Assembly (NCBI GenBank): GCA_039933315.1
Contig: JBDTOI010000015.1
Coordinates: 1-42,991 of the forward strand
Length of the DNA: 42,991 bases
Origin: DASXRU01 sp039933315
GTDB lineage: Bacteria > Acidobacteriota > Blastocatellia > Pyrinomonadales > Pyrinomonadaceae
Direction of reading: 5' to 3'
Part shown: piece after piece, positions 32,433-40,818 of the stretch
Numbering within the stretch: the first letter of the stretch is position 1
Layout of the letters: each line of letters begins with the position of its first letter
The notes under the pieces: generated by a model
The model's database searches: none
What the model was told of the DNA's origin: nothing
Seen by the model: the letters and a program-made list of their open reading frames with translations, nothing else
Translations under genes and position numbers: made by a program

Positions 32433-32763
32433 ACCCTGCCTGCCGGACGGCCTCTTCTACGTTTTCCGCCTTAATCTTCCAATGCGAAGCGTTCCAAACG
32501 GCTTTGCCATTTCGCAGCACTATCACCTGCGGCGAGTGATGCTCCACGTCGGTAACCTGCTCAATCTGATTCGAAACATCGCGAGCTTCCTGAACGATGA
32601 CGATATTGACCGGGACCGTCACCGCCGACATTTCTTCATAAGCACCCGCGCTGACGGGACACGCCGTACTGTGCTTAAAGACAACCACCGGCGCCTCAGC
32701 AGACTGTTTTATCAAGTCTTCCAGTTGTTTCGTGTCGGCGATGTTGGCGAAGTGATTGTTCAT
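32431..32763 (-). CDS. ytxJ: YtxJ-like bacillithiol-system redox protein
   Basis: 110 residues with a thioredoxin-like fold (DUF2847/YtxJ). The active-site region is FKHSTACPVSAGAYEEM, with one cysteine in a CPxS setting, as expected for a monothiol bacilliredoxin-type protein. The later HHSPQVIVLRNGKAVWNASHW fits the rest of the fold, including the cis-proline. YtxJ is thought to remove bacillithiol from proteins. Some Acidobacteriota have bacillithiol genes; none is seen here. It is followed directly by repeat elements. Confidence 0.88.
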   Translation of the reverse strand: MNNHFANIADTKQLEDLIKQSAEAPVVVFKHSTACPVSAGAYEEMSAVTVPVNIVIVQEARDVSNQIEQVTDVEHHSPQVIVLRNGKAVWNASHWKIKAENVEEAVRQAG

Positions 32764-32839
32764 GCTTGTAACCTCTGTTTTGATATTAGCCTACGGCCTC
32801 TGATTCGTCCAAAGCCGTGACCTGGTACTGAAAAACCAA

Positions 32840-32871
32840 CGAGCCGCAAAGTAACAAGACTTCGCGGCTCG
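32840..32871 (-). terminator. Terminator after the BON-LysM gene
   Basis: CGAGCCGCAAAGT (32840-32852) pairs with ACTTCGCGGCTCG (32859-32871), with one mismatch and a 6-base loop. On the minus strand it is followed by TTGGTTTTTC. It begins 23 bases after the stop. Confidence 0.8.
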
Positions 32872-32893
32872 CATGGGATTTAGATTTGACTGA

Positions 32894-33388
32894 CTATTTG
32901 TCGTCATCCGGAGGCACAGCCAGCTGCTGTCCCACCTGGATCTTGTCCGGATCCTTCAGCTGATCGCGATTCGCGTAGAAGATCCTCATGTATTCATTCG
33001 CATCGCCGTAGAACTGTTTGCTGATCTTCGAAAGTGTGTCGCCGGATTTAACGGTGTAGCTCTGCCCCCCACCTTGACCCCCGCCGGCAGCTGCCCCCAT
33101 CGCGCGACTCTCATCGACGCTGATCTCAGCCGTAATATCGTCCGCGTTGGGATTCGCGAGCTTGATTTGATCCCAGAACTTGTTCTTCGCATCCTCCGAC
33201 GGCGCAGTGGCTCTGATGAAGAGCTTGTTGTCCTGAACATGCAGGTTCTGAAACTGTATGTGTTGCTGATCAGCCAGATTCAGTACTGACTGATACTTTT
33301 GTTTGAGTTCGTTGAAGCGTTGCTGTGCTCCCTGTTGCTGCTCGGATTCGGATGCTCCGCGTCCGAACATTTTATCGAATAGACCCAT
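32894..33388 (-). CDS. BON-LysM protein, Kbp/YgaU-like
   Basis: 164 residues from the ATG at 33388 (MGLFDKMFGRGASESEQQQ) with GGAGG upstream; a 12-codon extension is unlikely. A BON domain (about 20-95, QHIQFQNLHVQDNKLFIRAT) is followed by a glycine-rich linker and a C-terminal LysM domain (about 114-162, YTVKSGDTLSKISKQFYGD). This order matches E. coli Kbp (YgaU), a K+-binding protein. No signal peptide is seen. KimA in the same window makes a potassium link attractive, but K+ binding is not shown. Confidence 0.9.
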   Translation of the reverse strand: MGLFDKMFGRGASESEQQQGAQQRFNELKQKYQSVLNLADQQHIQFQNLHVQDNKLFIRATAPSEDAKNKFWDQIKLANPNADDITAEISVDESRAMGAAAGGGQGGGQSYTVKSGDTLSKISKQFYGDANEYMRIFYANRDQLKDPDKIQVGQQLAVPPDDDK

Positions 33389-33734
33389 AGTTCCTACCTC
33401 CCTGACTTTCGCGAACGTGAACAAGACACCTCGCGGGAAATTCCGCGAGGTTTAGTAAAACTTAAAGCAAGTCTGCGCGAGCGTGCTTGGCGCGCGCCGC
33501 GCCTATGGCTGTTTCCACCAACTTCCTCCGGATGGCGATGGTTGTTATGAATTCGTACATTCAACCGGAGGTCTGCGATATGCAGAACCATGTTTGTATT
33601 GTTTTGGAGATTCTTTGGTACTGCGCAGGAGAGATTAGCAACTTGGAGGCCAGTAGGAGGGTGTGGGGTGCCGGGTGTCAGTTATTGGGTGTCGGGTTTT
33701 TCTGACACCCGGCATCCCATGGCCGATACCCTCT
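33389..33734. other. Intergenic region between LysM and CHAT genes
   Basis: About 345 bases. A hairpin (CCTCGCGG at 33429-33436 with CCGCGAGG at 33443-33450) lies in the leader of the BON-LysM gene, and the heptad palindrome at 33659-33731 ends the CHAT gene. A 72-codon open frame in between has no protein-like features. Confidence 0.5.
33659..33731. repeat. Heptad palindrome at the 3' end of the CHAT gene
   Basis: Left arm in 7-base register: GGGTGTG, GGGTGCC, GGGTGTC, AGTTATT, GGGTGTC, GGGTTTT (33659-33700). Right arm: GACACCC, GGCATCC, CATGGCC, GATACCC (33704-33731). The arms pair as GGGTGTC/GACACCC. The array ends three bases before the CHAT stop codon on the minus strand. Confidence 0.8.
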
Positions 33735-36632
33735 TTACCGCCAGTCGCCGATGAGAACGAAGGGCGCCCAGTAGAACGGCGCGCTGTACCTTTTGCCTGA
33801 GATCATCGCTAACTGGGCATCTCGCAGGGCTGCCGCTGGAGATGCCTTTGCGCTGCCGGATGACGGGGCGGCAGACGCGCCAAGTAAGCGCCGGTAAAAA
33901 TCCGTCATCAACTCCGCCGTCGATCTGTCCGCAACCGACCAGAGGCTGACGCCCACCGTAGGGGCGCCCGCGTACATGAAGGCTCGCGTCAATCCAATCA
34001 CGCCTTCACCGCGTTTCTCTTTTCCCAGACCAGTCTCGCAGGCGGAAAGCATTACCAGGTGCGCGCCCACGTTCATGTTGAAGACTTCGTCAGTACGCAG
34101 AAAGCCGTCGTTGTTTTTGTTTCCCACGAGTGAAAGCACCAAACCGGTGAACTGCGGTCGCTCGGCATTTAGCAGCCCGTGGGTCGCCACGTGAATCACT
34201 CCGTAGGATTGAATGTCGCGCGCCTTCACCTCGTCCTCGCTGGCTTTTAGATCGAGCCAGACATCGGATTGTCCACCAGACTTTTTCACCAATAGTGAAA
34301 TCTGCTCGGCTTCCGTTCGCGTGCCACTAAGGCGGGCCAGTTGAAACCCCTTGGCATCCGACGCCTCGGTCGCCGCCTCACCGGCGACGTCCTCCACGGC
34401 ACTCTCCAGCCCGAGTCCACGGGTTCCTGCGGCGCCCTGAGCGCTACCGGCAGGCGATCCTTTGGCGCGTGGATCGTTCTGGTTGAACACGGGGTCGGCC
34501 ACCAGCAGAAAGCTTTTCGTCGCCGTGCGGTTCGGCTGCTGTCTAATCGCCGCGACCACAGAAGCCGACGGCGCATAGATGATTTCGTTTGTCTTAACCA
34601 GATAAGCCAGCGCCGCGTAATCCGCACCCTCCGTCGACTTGACCAGCGCTTCGAACGGCACGTAATTAAGAGCGCCGTCAGCCACTACCAGCAGCCGTTT
34701 CTCACCTACCAAAGGAGCAGCCGGTTCGACCGCGACCTTGTAAAGCGCATTGGAAGCCGCCGCGAAAGCGCTTACGTCCGCAGCCGTGCCGTCGGCGGCC
34801 AGTCCCAGGCCGCGCTGTTGATCCGCTACCACATCAATGCCCACGATTCGCCTTTGCAACTTCGAAGGAATTAGCTGCGCCCGTAGTTCCGTCGCCAGCC
34901 TGTCAACCTCGCTTCTTGCCGGCAACTTATAGACAAAAACGCTCGCAGGGCTTACGGCCCAAAGATATGACGCGTCGCGGCCCAGGCTGTATTCCAACAG
35001 CACCGTACCCTCGTCCAGCACCTTTTGCTGAACTTCGGCCAGCGAAAGAGGCTGGGCGGCGGTCAACGCCGCGTAACGTGGACTGGCTGTGCGAATCTGG
35101 TTCTCGATGGCGTCAAACTCTGTCTGTAATTTGTCGAGCTCGTTCTCCAGGTCCGAGGGCTTCTTCTTTTGATCGTCGGCGGAGAGATTGATACCGGTTA
35201 AGGCCTGTGCTATTTCCTGTTGCCGGTTCAGATTCTCCTGCTTGCTCTGCAGCAGGTTGGCGGGCACTCCCGCAGTTACCTGCGCATTGGTCTCGCTCAA
35301 CATGTCCAACAACGAACGCGCGCGCCCTTCCTCCGTTACCTTGAAAGCTTCCGCAGCATAATCAAGTGCTTTGCCGGCGAGTGGAGCACCCGCCGCAGGC
35401 GCATTCAAAAGCGCCATCTCAGCCAGCGCGCTGGCCGCTTCATCGAAAACATCTTTTGTGGTGGCGAGGAATGTGGTGCGCGATTCGTCTGCGCGCAGAC
35501 TGCCCGAACGTAGAGTTTCGATAGTGGCTATGGCCTCGCGGTAACTGGCGAGGGCCGACTCCCTTAGCGAGAGGGCTTTCTTTGGATCCCTCTCCTGCGC
35601 TGCCAATAGCCAATTGCTACGACCGGCGCCCTTTTGCGCGGGCCATATCAGATCAAGACGCTTGTCTTCCCTCGCTCCTTTGGCGGCGTCAGCATAGAGT
35701 TTGCCGGCCTCTTTGTAGTTGCCCTGCCTGAGGACCACATCGGCCAGGCTGGTGCGCGCCGCCGCGCGGAAGCGGCGCGTCTGTCCGAGGTTGCTAATAC
35801 CGGGCAGACTTCCTCTGCCGGCGTCGAGCGCATTCTGAAAATGTTTCTTCGCAGCATCGAGATTGTTGTTGGCAAACTCGATGCGTCCCATTCCCACCTG
35901 GTACGTCATGTAAACGACGGCCACGCGGTATTCCTGAAGCTCCTTCGTCACCTCCAACAAGCTGATCGCGGCGCTGGTGGGGGCGGCGACCGAGACCTGG
36001 CCGGTCGAGATGCTGCCCACAATCCCACCGAGGCCCCCAAACCTCCTGGTTGCCTTGGCAGCGGCGCCTTCCGGCTTCTGCACGTTCATCTGCGCATATG
36101 CGGTGCTCGCCGACGCAAAATCGCCGAGGCGGTAATTCGTGTCGCCAATTTTCGCCAGCATGAGGTTGGCGTTGAAACCATTGTCGGCAGTCGCGGTCGC
36201 AGCAGTTTCAGCCATGGCACCCGCGGTTGCTCCAGCCATGTTAGCGGCGCCCGCGGCCGCTCCGGTGGTCGCATCGCCGATCTCTCCGCCACGAAACGCC
36301 TCTAAGGCTTTTTGATAGTGATCGAGTGCAACCTTGTATTGACCTTGCCGCAAGTATAAATCGCCGAGTTGATCTTGAGCGGCAGCGACCCCACGCGTGT
36401 TCTTCGAATCAGTGAAAAGTTTGAGCGCGGTTTGCAGATAACCGATAGCTTGATCGGCTTTTCCCTGCTTCAAAAGCGCACGCCCTTGTTGCAGAGCTGC
36501 GTGGGCTTGATCGGTCTGTTGCGGTTCAGGGGAAGGTTTCAGGCTATTGGCTGAAACGAGACCAGCCAGCGTGCCGATCAGAATTAAGACGCAGGCGATT
36601 ACATAAATGCCTGGAAATGCTTGGAACTTCAT
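33735..36632 (-). CDS. Membrane-anchored TPR-CHAT protease
   Basis: 965 residues with GGAGAAGAA before the ATG. An N-terminal signal anchor (about 8-28) is followed by TPR repeats (about 40-115 and 150-450), interrupted by an alanine-rich insert (about 118-150). A coiled-coil (about 470-540) leads to the CHAT caspase-like domain (about 560-965). The catalytic pair is H818 in VIHVATHGLL and C865 in MLSACETGLG, so the protease looks active. A disordered insert in the CHAT domain (about 720-760) holds TRGLGLE. CHAT proteins are caspase/separase relatives, often activated through their repeat domains. It is last in a four-gene run after the DUF4384 protein; topology suggests a periplasmic or surface location. 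Confidence 0.93.
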   Translation of the reverse strand: MKFQAFPGIYVIACVLILIGTLAGLVSANSLKPSPEPQQTDQAHAALQQGRALLKQGKADQAIGYLQTALKLFTDSKNTRGVAAAQDQLGDLYLRQGQYKVALDHYQKALEAFRGGEIGDATTGAAAGAANMAGATAGAMAETAATATADNGFNANLMLAKIGDTNYRLGDFASASTAYAQMNVQKPEGAAAKATRRFGGLGGIVGSISTGQVSVAAPTSAAISLLEVTKELQEYRVAVVYMTYQVGMGRIEFANNNLDAAKKHFQNALDAGRGSLPGISNLGQTRRFRAAARTSLADVVLRQGNYKEAGKLYADAAKGAREDKRLDLIWPAQKGAGRSNWLLAAQERDPKKALSLRESALASYREAIATIETLRSGSLRADESRTTFLATTKDVFDEAASALAEMALLNAPAAGAPLAGKALDYAAEAFKVTEEGRARSLLDMLSETNAQVTAGVPANLLQSKQENLNRQQEIAQALTGINLSADDQKKKPSDLENELDKLQTEFDAIENQIRTASPRYAALTAAQPLSLAEVQQKVLDEGTVLLEYSLGRDASYLWAVSPASVFVYKLPARSEVDRLATELRAQLIPSKLQRRIVGIDVVADQQRGLGLAADGTAADVSAFAAASNALYKVAVEPAAPLVGEKRLLVVADGALNYVPFEALVKSTEGADYAALAYLVKTNEIIYAPSASVVAAIRQQPNRTATKSFLLVADPVFNQNDPRAKGSPAGSAQGAAGTRGLGLESAVEDVAGEAATEASDAKGFQLARLSGTRTEAEQISLLVKKSGGQSDVWLDLKASEDEVKARDIQSYGVIHVATHGLLNAERPQFTGLVLSLVGNKNNDGFLRTDEVFNMNVGAHLVMLSACETGLGKEKRGEGVIGLTRAFMYAGAPTVGVSLWSVADRSTAELMTDFYRRLLGASAAPSSGSAKASPAAALRDAQLAMISGKRYSAPFYWAPFVLIGDWR

Positions 36633-36712
36633 TTCTTCTCCATCGAACTAAGCGCTGAACGGCAGCGCCTCTAGCCTATTTGGCGGGGCAGGTCTGCGTT
36701 CGGTCGGGGCTT

Positions 36713-36730
36713 CACAGACTGAAGTCTGTG
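36713..36730. repeat. Hairpin between the DUF4384 and CHAT genes
   Basis: CACAGAC and GTCTGTG surround TGAA, a stable small hairpin. GGTCGGGGCTTCA just before it resembles the diverged dispersed element at 31921. It lies between DUF4384 stop and CHAT start, so it may tune expression within the operon. Confidence 0.6.
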
Positions 36731-36734
36731 CCAC

Positions 36735-37634
36735 TTATTTGTGAATCAGGTCGAGCACAGTGACCAGGACCGGCGCCTTGGTTGAAGCGCTCATGCGAAT
36801 CACGGACGGAGCGGGCGCGGTCTGGTCCAGCCCCAATCCACGCGTGGTGGCGACTTTCTCTTTATCAGTTTGCGGCTGCCCGTAATTGGTGCTGGCCACT
36901 ACTTCGACATCTGCCTTCGCGGCTTCCTGCACTTTGGCCCACATTTCCGGCGCGGGCTTCCATGGACACTTCGTCTTGTTGGTCGCACAGAAAGTCTTCA
37001 GCGCATCACCAGTGGGGACATCGGCCAGCGGCTCGCGAGTCACCACAATATGGAGATGTTCAGTGGAAGGGTTCGAGTCGAAGGTAAACCAGCGCAAGCG
37101 CTCGTCTTTTTCAAAGCTGGCCGGCACCTCGTAAGGTACATGAGCCTCAATCGCGTTATCACCATCCTGGAGGCGCCAGTCGGGAAAGATCATCTGCGGC
37201 GGGCCATCGCCTTCGCTGTGAAAAATGTACAAGTAACCATCGACATTGGGTTCCAGAGTGATGCGCACGCGCTCGCCGGTGTGAAACTCTTCTGAGGGAT
37301 CGACACGCACGGCATCGCCATTGGTATCGCGCATGAAAAGCGTGTAACCGAGTCCAATCGCCGCGGGGCCCGGAGATGTCGTGCCGCCATCTGAATCGTT
37401 ATTCGCGTTGGTCTTGCCCGTATTCAGATTTGTACTCGAATTGGTGTTTGTTTTCTTTGCGGGGCTTGGTCGTCGTGGCGTTCTGTTACGCGGCTTGGTG
37501 CTCCCGGTCTTTTCGCGAGAGCTGAGAAAAGCCCCGCGCACCTCTTCACTCCCCTGGTCCTGGGCCCAACTTACCCCAAGGCCGCAAAGCATAAGAATCA
37601 ATGCAAATGACAAAATCACTCTGGAATGCATCAT
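36735..37634 (-). CDS. Secreted DUF4384 protein
   Basis: 299 residues from the ATG at 37634 (MMHSRVILSFALILML), with AAGGAG six bases before it; a 22-codon extension is unlikely. A signal peptide (about 1-25, ending SWAQ) is followed by a disordered Lys/Pro/Asn/Thr-rich stretch (30-90) and the DUF4384 domain (about 96-210, RVRITLEPNVDGYLYIF, PLADVPTGDA). The C-terminal tail has TRGLGLD (264-270) and ends VTVLDLIHK. DUF4384 domains occur with kinases, caspase-like proteases and TPRs; the biochemical role is unknown. The kinase encoded upstream has its own DUF4384 domain with the same tail style (IEHK). Confidence 0.88.
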   Translation of the reverse strand: MMHSRVILSFALILMLCGLGVSWAQDQGSEEVRGAFLSSREKTGSTKPRNRTPRRPSPAKKTNTNSSTNLNTGKTNANNDSDGGTTSPGPAAIGLGYTLFMRDTNGDAVRVDPSEEFHTGERVRITLEPNVDGYLYIFHSEGDGPPQMIFPDWRLQDGDNAIEAHVPYEVPASFEKDERLRWFTFDSNPSTEHLHIVVTREPLADVPTGDALKTFCATNKTKCPWKPAPEMWAKVQEAAKADVEVVASTNYGQPQTDKEKVATTRGLGLDQTAPAPSVIRMSASTKAPVLVTVLDLIHK

Positions 37635-37704
37635 CGAAACTCCTTCTTTTTTCAAAGTGCGCAACATGGCAGCGCGCACTGCTTTAAAACTGATTCTCAT
37701 TAGT

Positions 37705-39669
37705 TCACTTATGTTCGATGCGAATATCGAAAATCACGGGCGCCCCTTCCTGCATTGTTTGGGGAACCTTTACCGAAACGAAAGGCTGCGCCCCACTGGC
37801 GCTCATTACGTCTGCCGCTATTGTATCAGCCGCCACGGTATTGGCCTTGTACCGGTCACGAAACGCTGCCAACTCAGCCTGCTCCTCTGATGATAATGCC
37901 CGCACAGATTGGCTAGCGAAGAAGGCCGGCACTGTCAGCGGCTGACCAGCAAACACTACGGTGTAGGTCTCAGAGCCTGCCATCTTATCAAGCGTTATCC
38001 ACTTCTTGTCGCCTTTGGGAAAACTGAAGTCGAGACCGCTCTTGACCTCGTTTGTTTTTAAGCCCGAATCCGGATCGGGCCGGGCTGTTAGAAAGACTGA
38101 GGGTACGTTCTGGTTGCCAGGGCCGATAATGTACAGGTACCCATTCTCGCTGGGCGAAAAATGAAATTTGAACGACTGGCCTGAGTCCAGTTCCATCACC
38201 GTCCCCGCCGTCATCGTGGCGACGCCTTTTTCCGATTCCACCTCCAGCCAGTAGCGCGTAATTTCATGCGCCCCCGCGGAGAGATCTGCGGATGCTGTAC
38301 CGCTCGTTGAAGACGCGTTCGCGTTTGTTTCGGCCGCCGCATTACGTTTTGATTGAAGATAGAGGAACCCCCCTGCCCCACCAATCAGCAGGACCACGAT
38401 CACCACCGCACCCAGGATCAGGGGCAGCGCGCTCCGCTTTGATGGCGGCACAGCAGGCGGCACTCGCGTTTCTACGTCAGGCGACGTTTCCTCCGCCGCG
38501 CTAACGACCGTCGGCAAGGTTGCGCTAGATCTGTATTCGGGCCGCGGCGGCACATCAGGTGTGGCGGCCGGTGAATCGATAGTAACAATCGTGGGAGCAG
38601 TGCGGCTCGAGTTGGTGTCCAAAGGCTCCTGCGCCCCGGTGGGAGCTGCGATCGGTCCCAGATTCGTAATCGCGGTCCGGGCTTCACCGCCCGCGGGCGC
38701 GTTTGCTATGGCGGCCTCTAACTCCGCGGATAGTGCTGCGGCCGTCGCCGGCCTGTCGGCGCGATCCTTTGCGATGGCCCGGGCGACAGCGCGACCAAAG
38801 CCTTCCGGCACATCAGGGAATGACTCATGCAGAGCCGGGGGTGTCATTGAAATGTGATCACGGCGCAGCTCGAACAATGTCTGACTGGCAAAAGGCCGCT
38901 TGCCTGAGACCATCTCGTAAAGCACCAGCCCCAGACTGTAAAGATCTGCCCGCCCGTCGATCTCGACGTTACCGTCTCGCGGCACTTCTCCCCACTGTTC
39001 GGGGGACATGTAGTAAGGCGTGCCCAGCACCTGACCCGCCATTGTCAGCGCGGTGGTGCCGCCACTATCGGCGCCGGCAATCTCGCGCATCTTGGCAATG
39101 CCCAGATCCAGGAGTTTGATCGTGGATTCCCCGCCGGCAGTCGCGTTGCCGATCATAATGTTTTCCGGCTTCAGATCCCGGTGCACCACACCCATTGCAT
39201 GAGCCGCATTAAGCACACTCATGATCGGCTCGAGCACGGCGAAGGCCGCGGCCGGTGCAAAGCGCCCACGCTTTCTCAGTTCTGCATCCAGCGTGTGGCC
39301 TTCCACGTACTCCATAACGAGGTAGATCGTCCCGTCAGCTGACGTACGCAGATCATAGACGATGACGGCGTTGGGATGACGGAAGCGTCTTGCCGCCTGT
39401 CCTTCACGGCGAAAGCGCCGCAGCCATTCGGCGTTGGTGCGCATTTCGGCGGGCAGCACCTTGATGGCCACCCGATCGCCCAGCAGGATGTGACGCGCGC
39501 CATAGACTGCGCCCATCCCGCCTTTGCCCAACATGGATTCGATCTGGTATTGCCCGTCGAGGACAGTGCCCACCAGCGAAGAGGGATCGTCCTCCAGTAC
39601 CTCGCCGTCGGTCGGACAAAAGCTGACCGTGTCCTCAAATTTCTCTTTGCAGACGCTACAATATTTCAT
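37705..39669 (-). CDS. Membrane Ser/Thr kinase with external DUF4384 domain
   Basis: 654 residues. An N-terminal mini zinc ribbon (C4, C7, C18) precedes the kinase domain (about 40-320): glycine loop GKGGMG (48-53), K70 in VAIKVLP, HRDLKPEN with D165, DLG (188-190) in place of DFG, and GTPYYMSPEQ in the activation segment. A Pro/Thr-rich linker (about 330-410) leads to one transmembrane helix (414-436) and an outer DUF4384 domain (about 470-620), ending DIRIEHK. All key catalytic residues are present. The start is five bases after the CPBP stop, so translation is probably coupled. The next gene encodes a secreted DUF4384 protein. Confidence 0.95.
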   Translation of the reverse strand: MKYCSVCKEKFEDTVSFCPTDGEVLEDDPSSLVGTVLDGQYQIESMLGKGGMGAVYGARHILLGDRVAIKVLPAEMRTNAEWLRRFRREGQAARRFRHPNAVIVYDLRTSADGTIYLVMEYVEGHTLDAELRKRGRFAPAAAFAVLEPIMSVLNAAHAMGVVHRDLKPENIMIGNATAGGESTIKLLDLGIAKMREIAGADSGGTTALTMAGQVLGTPYYMSPEQWGEVPRDGNVEIDGRADLYSLGLVLYEMVSGKRPFASQTLFELRRDHISMTPPALHESFPDVPEGFGRAVARAIAKDRADRPATAAALSAELEAAIANAPAGGEARTAITNLGPIAAPTGAQEPLDTNSSRTAPTIVTIDSPAATPDVPPRPEYRSSATLPTVVSAAEETSPDVETRVPPAVPPSKRSALPLILGAVVIVVLLIGGAGGFLYLQSKRNAAAETNANASSTSGTASADLSAGAHEITRYWLEVESEKGVATMTAGTVMELDSGQSFKFHFSPSENGYLYIIGPGNQNVPSVFLTARPDPDSGLKTNEVKSGLDFSFPKGDKKWITLDKMAGSETYTVVFAGQPLTVPAFFASQSVRALSSEEQAELAAFRDRYKANTVAADTIAADVMSASGAQPFVSVKVPQTMQEGAPVIFDIRIEHK

Positions 39670-39674
39670 TGCGA

Positions 39675-40496
39675 TTAATGTAACGGTAGGAATCTCAGGA
39701 AGGCAACTCCCAGAACGTAAACAACGAAGTCAGCGCAGAAGTGCGCCATCATTGCTGATTCGAGTCCGCGTTTCCGGTACAGGTAACCAAATGCGATACC
39801 GGCCACGCCATTCAACAGCAGAGCGGCAGCAACGACCATCGGGGTAATCGGCATTACGAGCGATGCGGACGGCAGATGACCCAAACCAAAAAGAATGGCG
39901 ACCAGGATATTTGCCAGCCAAAAACTAAGTCCGCTGAGCCTGCCCTTTTCTTTTTGAAAGAGTTTCATTCCCACCCAAGCAAAGAGCGAAAGCAAAAACA
40001 ATCTGGTGAGAATCTCTTCGTAAATCCCGCCGTAGAAGCACATCAAAAATCTTTTCCAGACCGCGATGCGCGATACCCCAACGAAGGGGAGTTGGGGAAA
40101 GCGAGGTACCAGGGCGAGCAGAGCCGCCAGCACAACCACACCAACGAGTACCCCCACCACGATGCCGGACTTTGCCGAGGCCCGCGCTTTGGCGGCGACC
40201 GGTTCGTGATTCAACCAGCCCTCCAGTAGCGGCGCTCTCAGCCCGATCTTGCGCGACAGAAGGACACCGAGGCCTACTGCTATCCCGATGATAGAAAGAT
40301 TCTGAACAACGCCCACCACAATCAGCAAAGGAAGCGGCATCGGCGGCGGCCCGGCAGCTTTCATCACCGGCACCATTAACTCAAGGGCCGCCGGGACAAT
40401 GGCGAGCGCGCTCGCAATCGCCGCCACGAATAATAGCCAAAACAATCGCCAGGGATATCCGCCACTCGGTTTGATGTTCATCTCGTTAGTAGTCAT
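39675..40496 (-). CDS. CPBP family intramembrane metalloprotease
   Basis: 273 residues from the ATG at 40496 (MTTNEMNIKPSGG); the 50 codons before it give no family-like sequence. About eight transmembrane helices. The CPBP (Abi) motifs are present: YEEILTRLFLL (EExxxR), LFGLGHLPSA (FxxxH) and HFCADFVVYVL (HxxxD). Relatives cleave CAAX-type or other membrane proteins, mature bacteriocins, or act in self-immunity. It is the first gene of the run with the kinase, DUF4384 and CHAT genes, and its stop is only five bases from the kinase start. Confidence 0.9.
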   Translation of the reverse strand: MTTNEMNIKPSGGYPWRLFWLLFVAAIASALAIVPAALELMVPVMKAAGPPPMPLPLLIVVGVVQNLSIIGIAVGLGVLLSRKIGLRAPLLEGWLNHEPVAAKARASAKSGIVVGVLVGVVVLAALLALVPRFPQLPFVGVSRIAVWKRFLMCFYGGIYEEILTRLFLLSLFAWVGMKLFQKEKGRLSGLSFWLANILVAILFGLGHLPSASLVMPITPMVVAAALLLNGVAGIAFGYLYRKRGLESAMMAHFCADFVVYVLGVAFLRFLPLH

Positions 40497-40693
40497 CTCG
40501 CGCAATTCTCCGGCTACTTGGGCTCCAACGCAACCGTAAACCGCTGCGAAAAAACAAGCACAGCCAATCTTGCGGGCAGAAAAGGTCCCCTCGCCGATTG
40601 AACTGCCGTGCGCCGGGTGGCAAGCGCATTGAATGACGAATTCCAAACGGAGATTACACCTGCTTCACTCTTTCCTTAAAAGCGACAAACGGG

Positions 40694-40722
40694 TTGACCC
40701 GCGACCCTTGGCCGCTTATACT
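40694..40722 (+). promoter_or_regulatory. Near-consensus promoter of the TonB receptor gene
   Basis: TTGACC (40694-40699), a 17-base spacer, then TATACT (40717-40722). This is close to the sigma-70 consensus and about 97 bases before the start codon. Confidence 0.7.
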
Positions 40723-40730
40723 ACCGGGCC

Positions 40731-40759
40731 TAGTTGAAAACGGATTGCAATTTCAACTA
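40731..40759 (+). promoter_or_regulatory. Inverted repeat in the receptor leader
   Basis: TAGTTGAAA (40731-40739) and TTTCAACTA (40751-40759) are perfect 9-base arms around an 11-base spacer, just after the promoter's -10 element. It may be an operator or an mRNA hairpin. It does not resemble the Fur box. Confidence 0.5.
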
Positions 40760-40818
40760 AGGGAAATTGATTAGTCTATTACCGGCGGGCGCAGTTGGCT
40801 GGGATAGGAGAATTCCAA

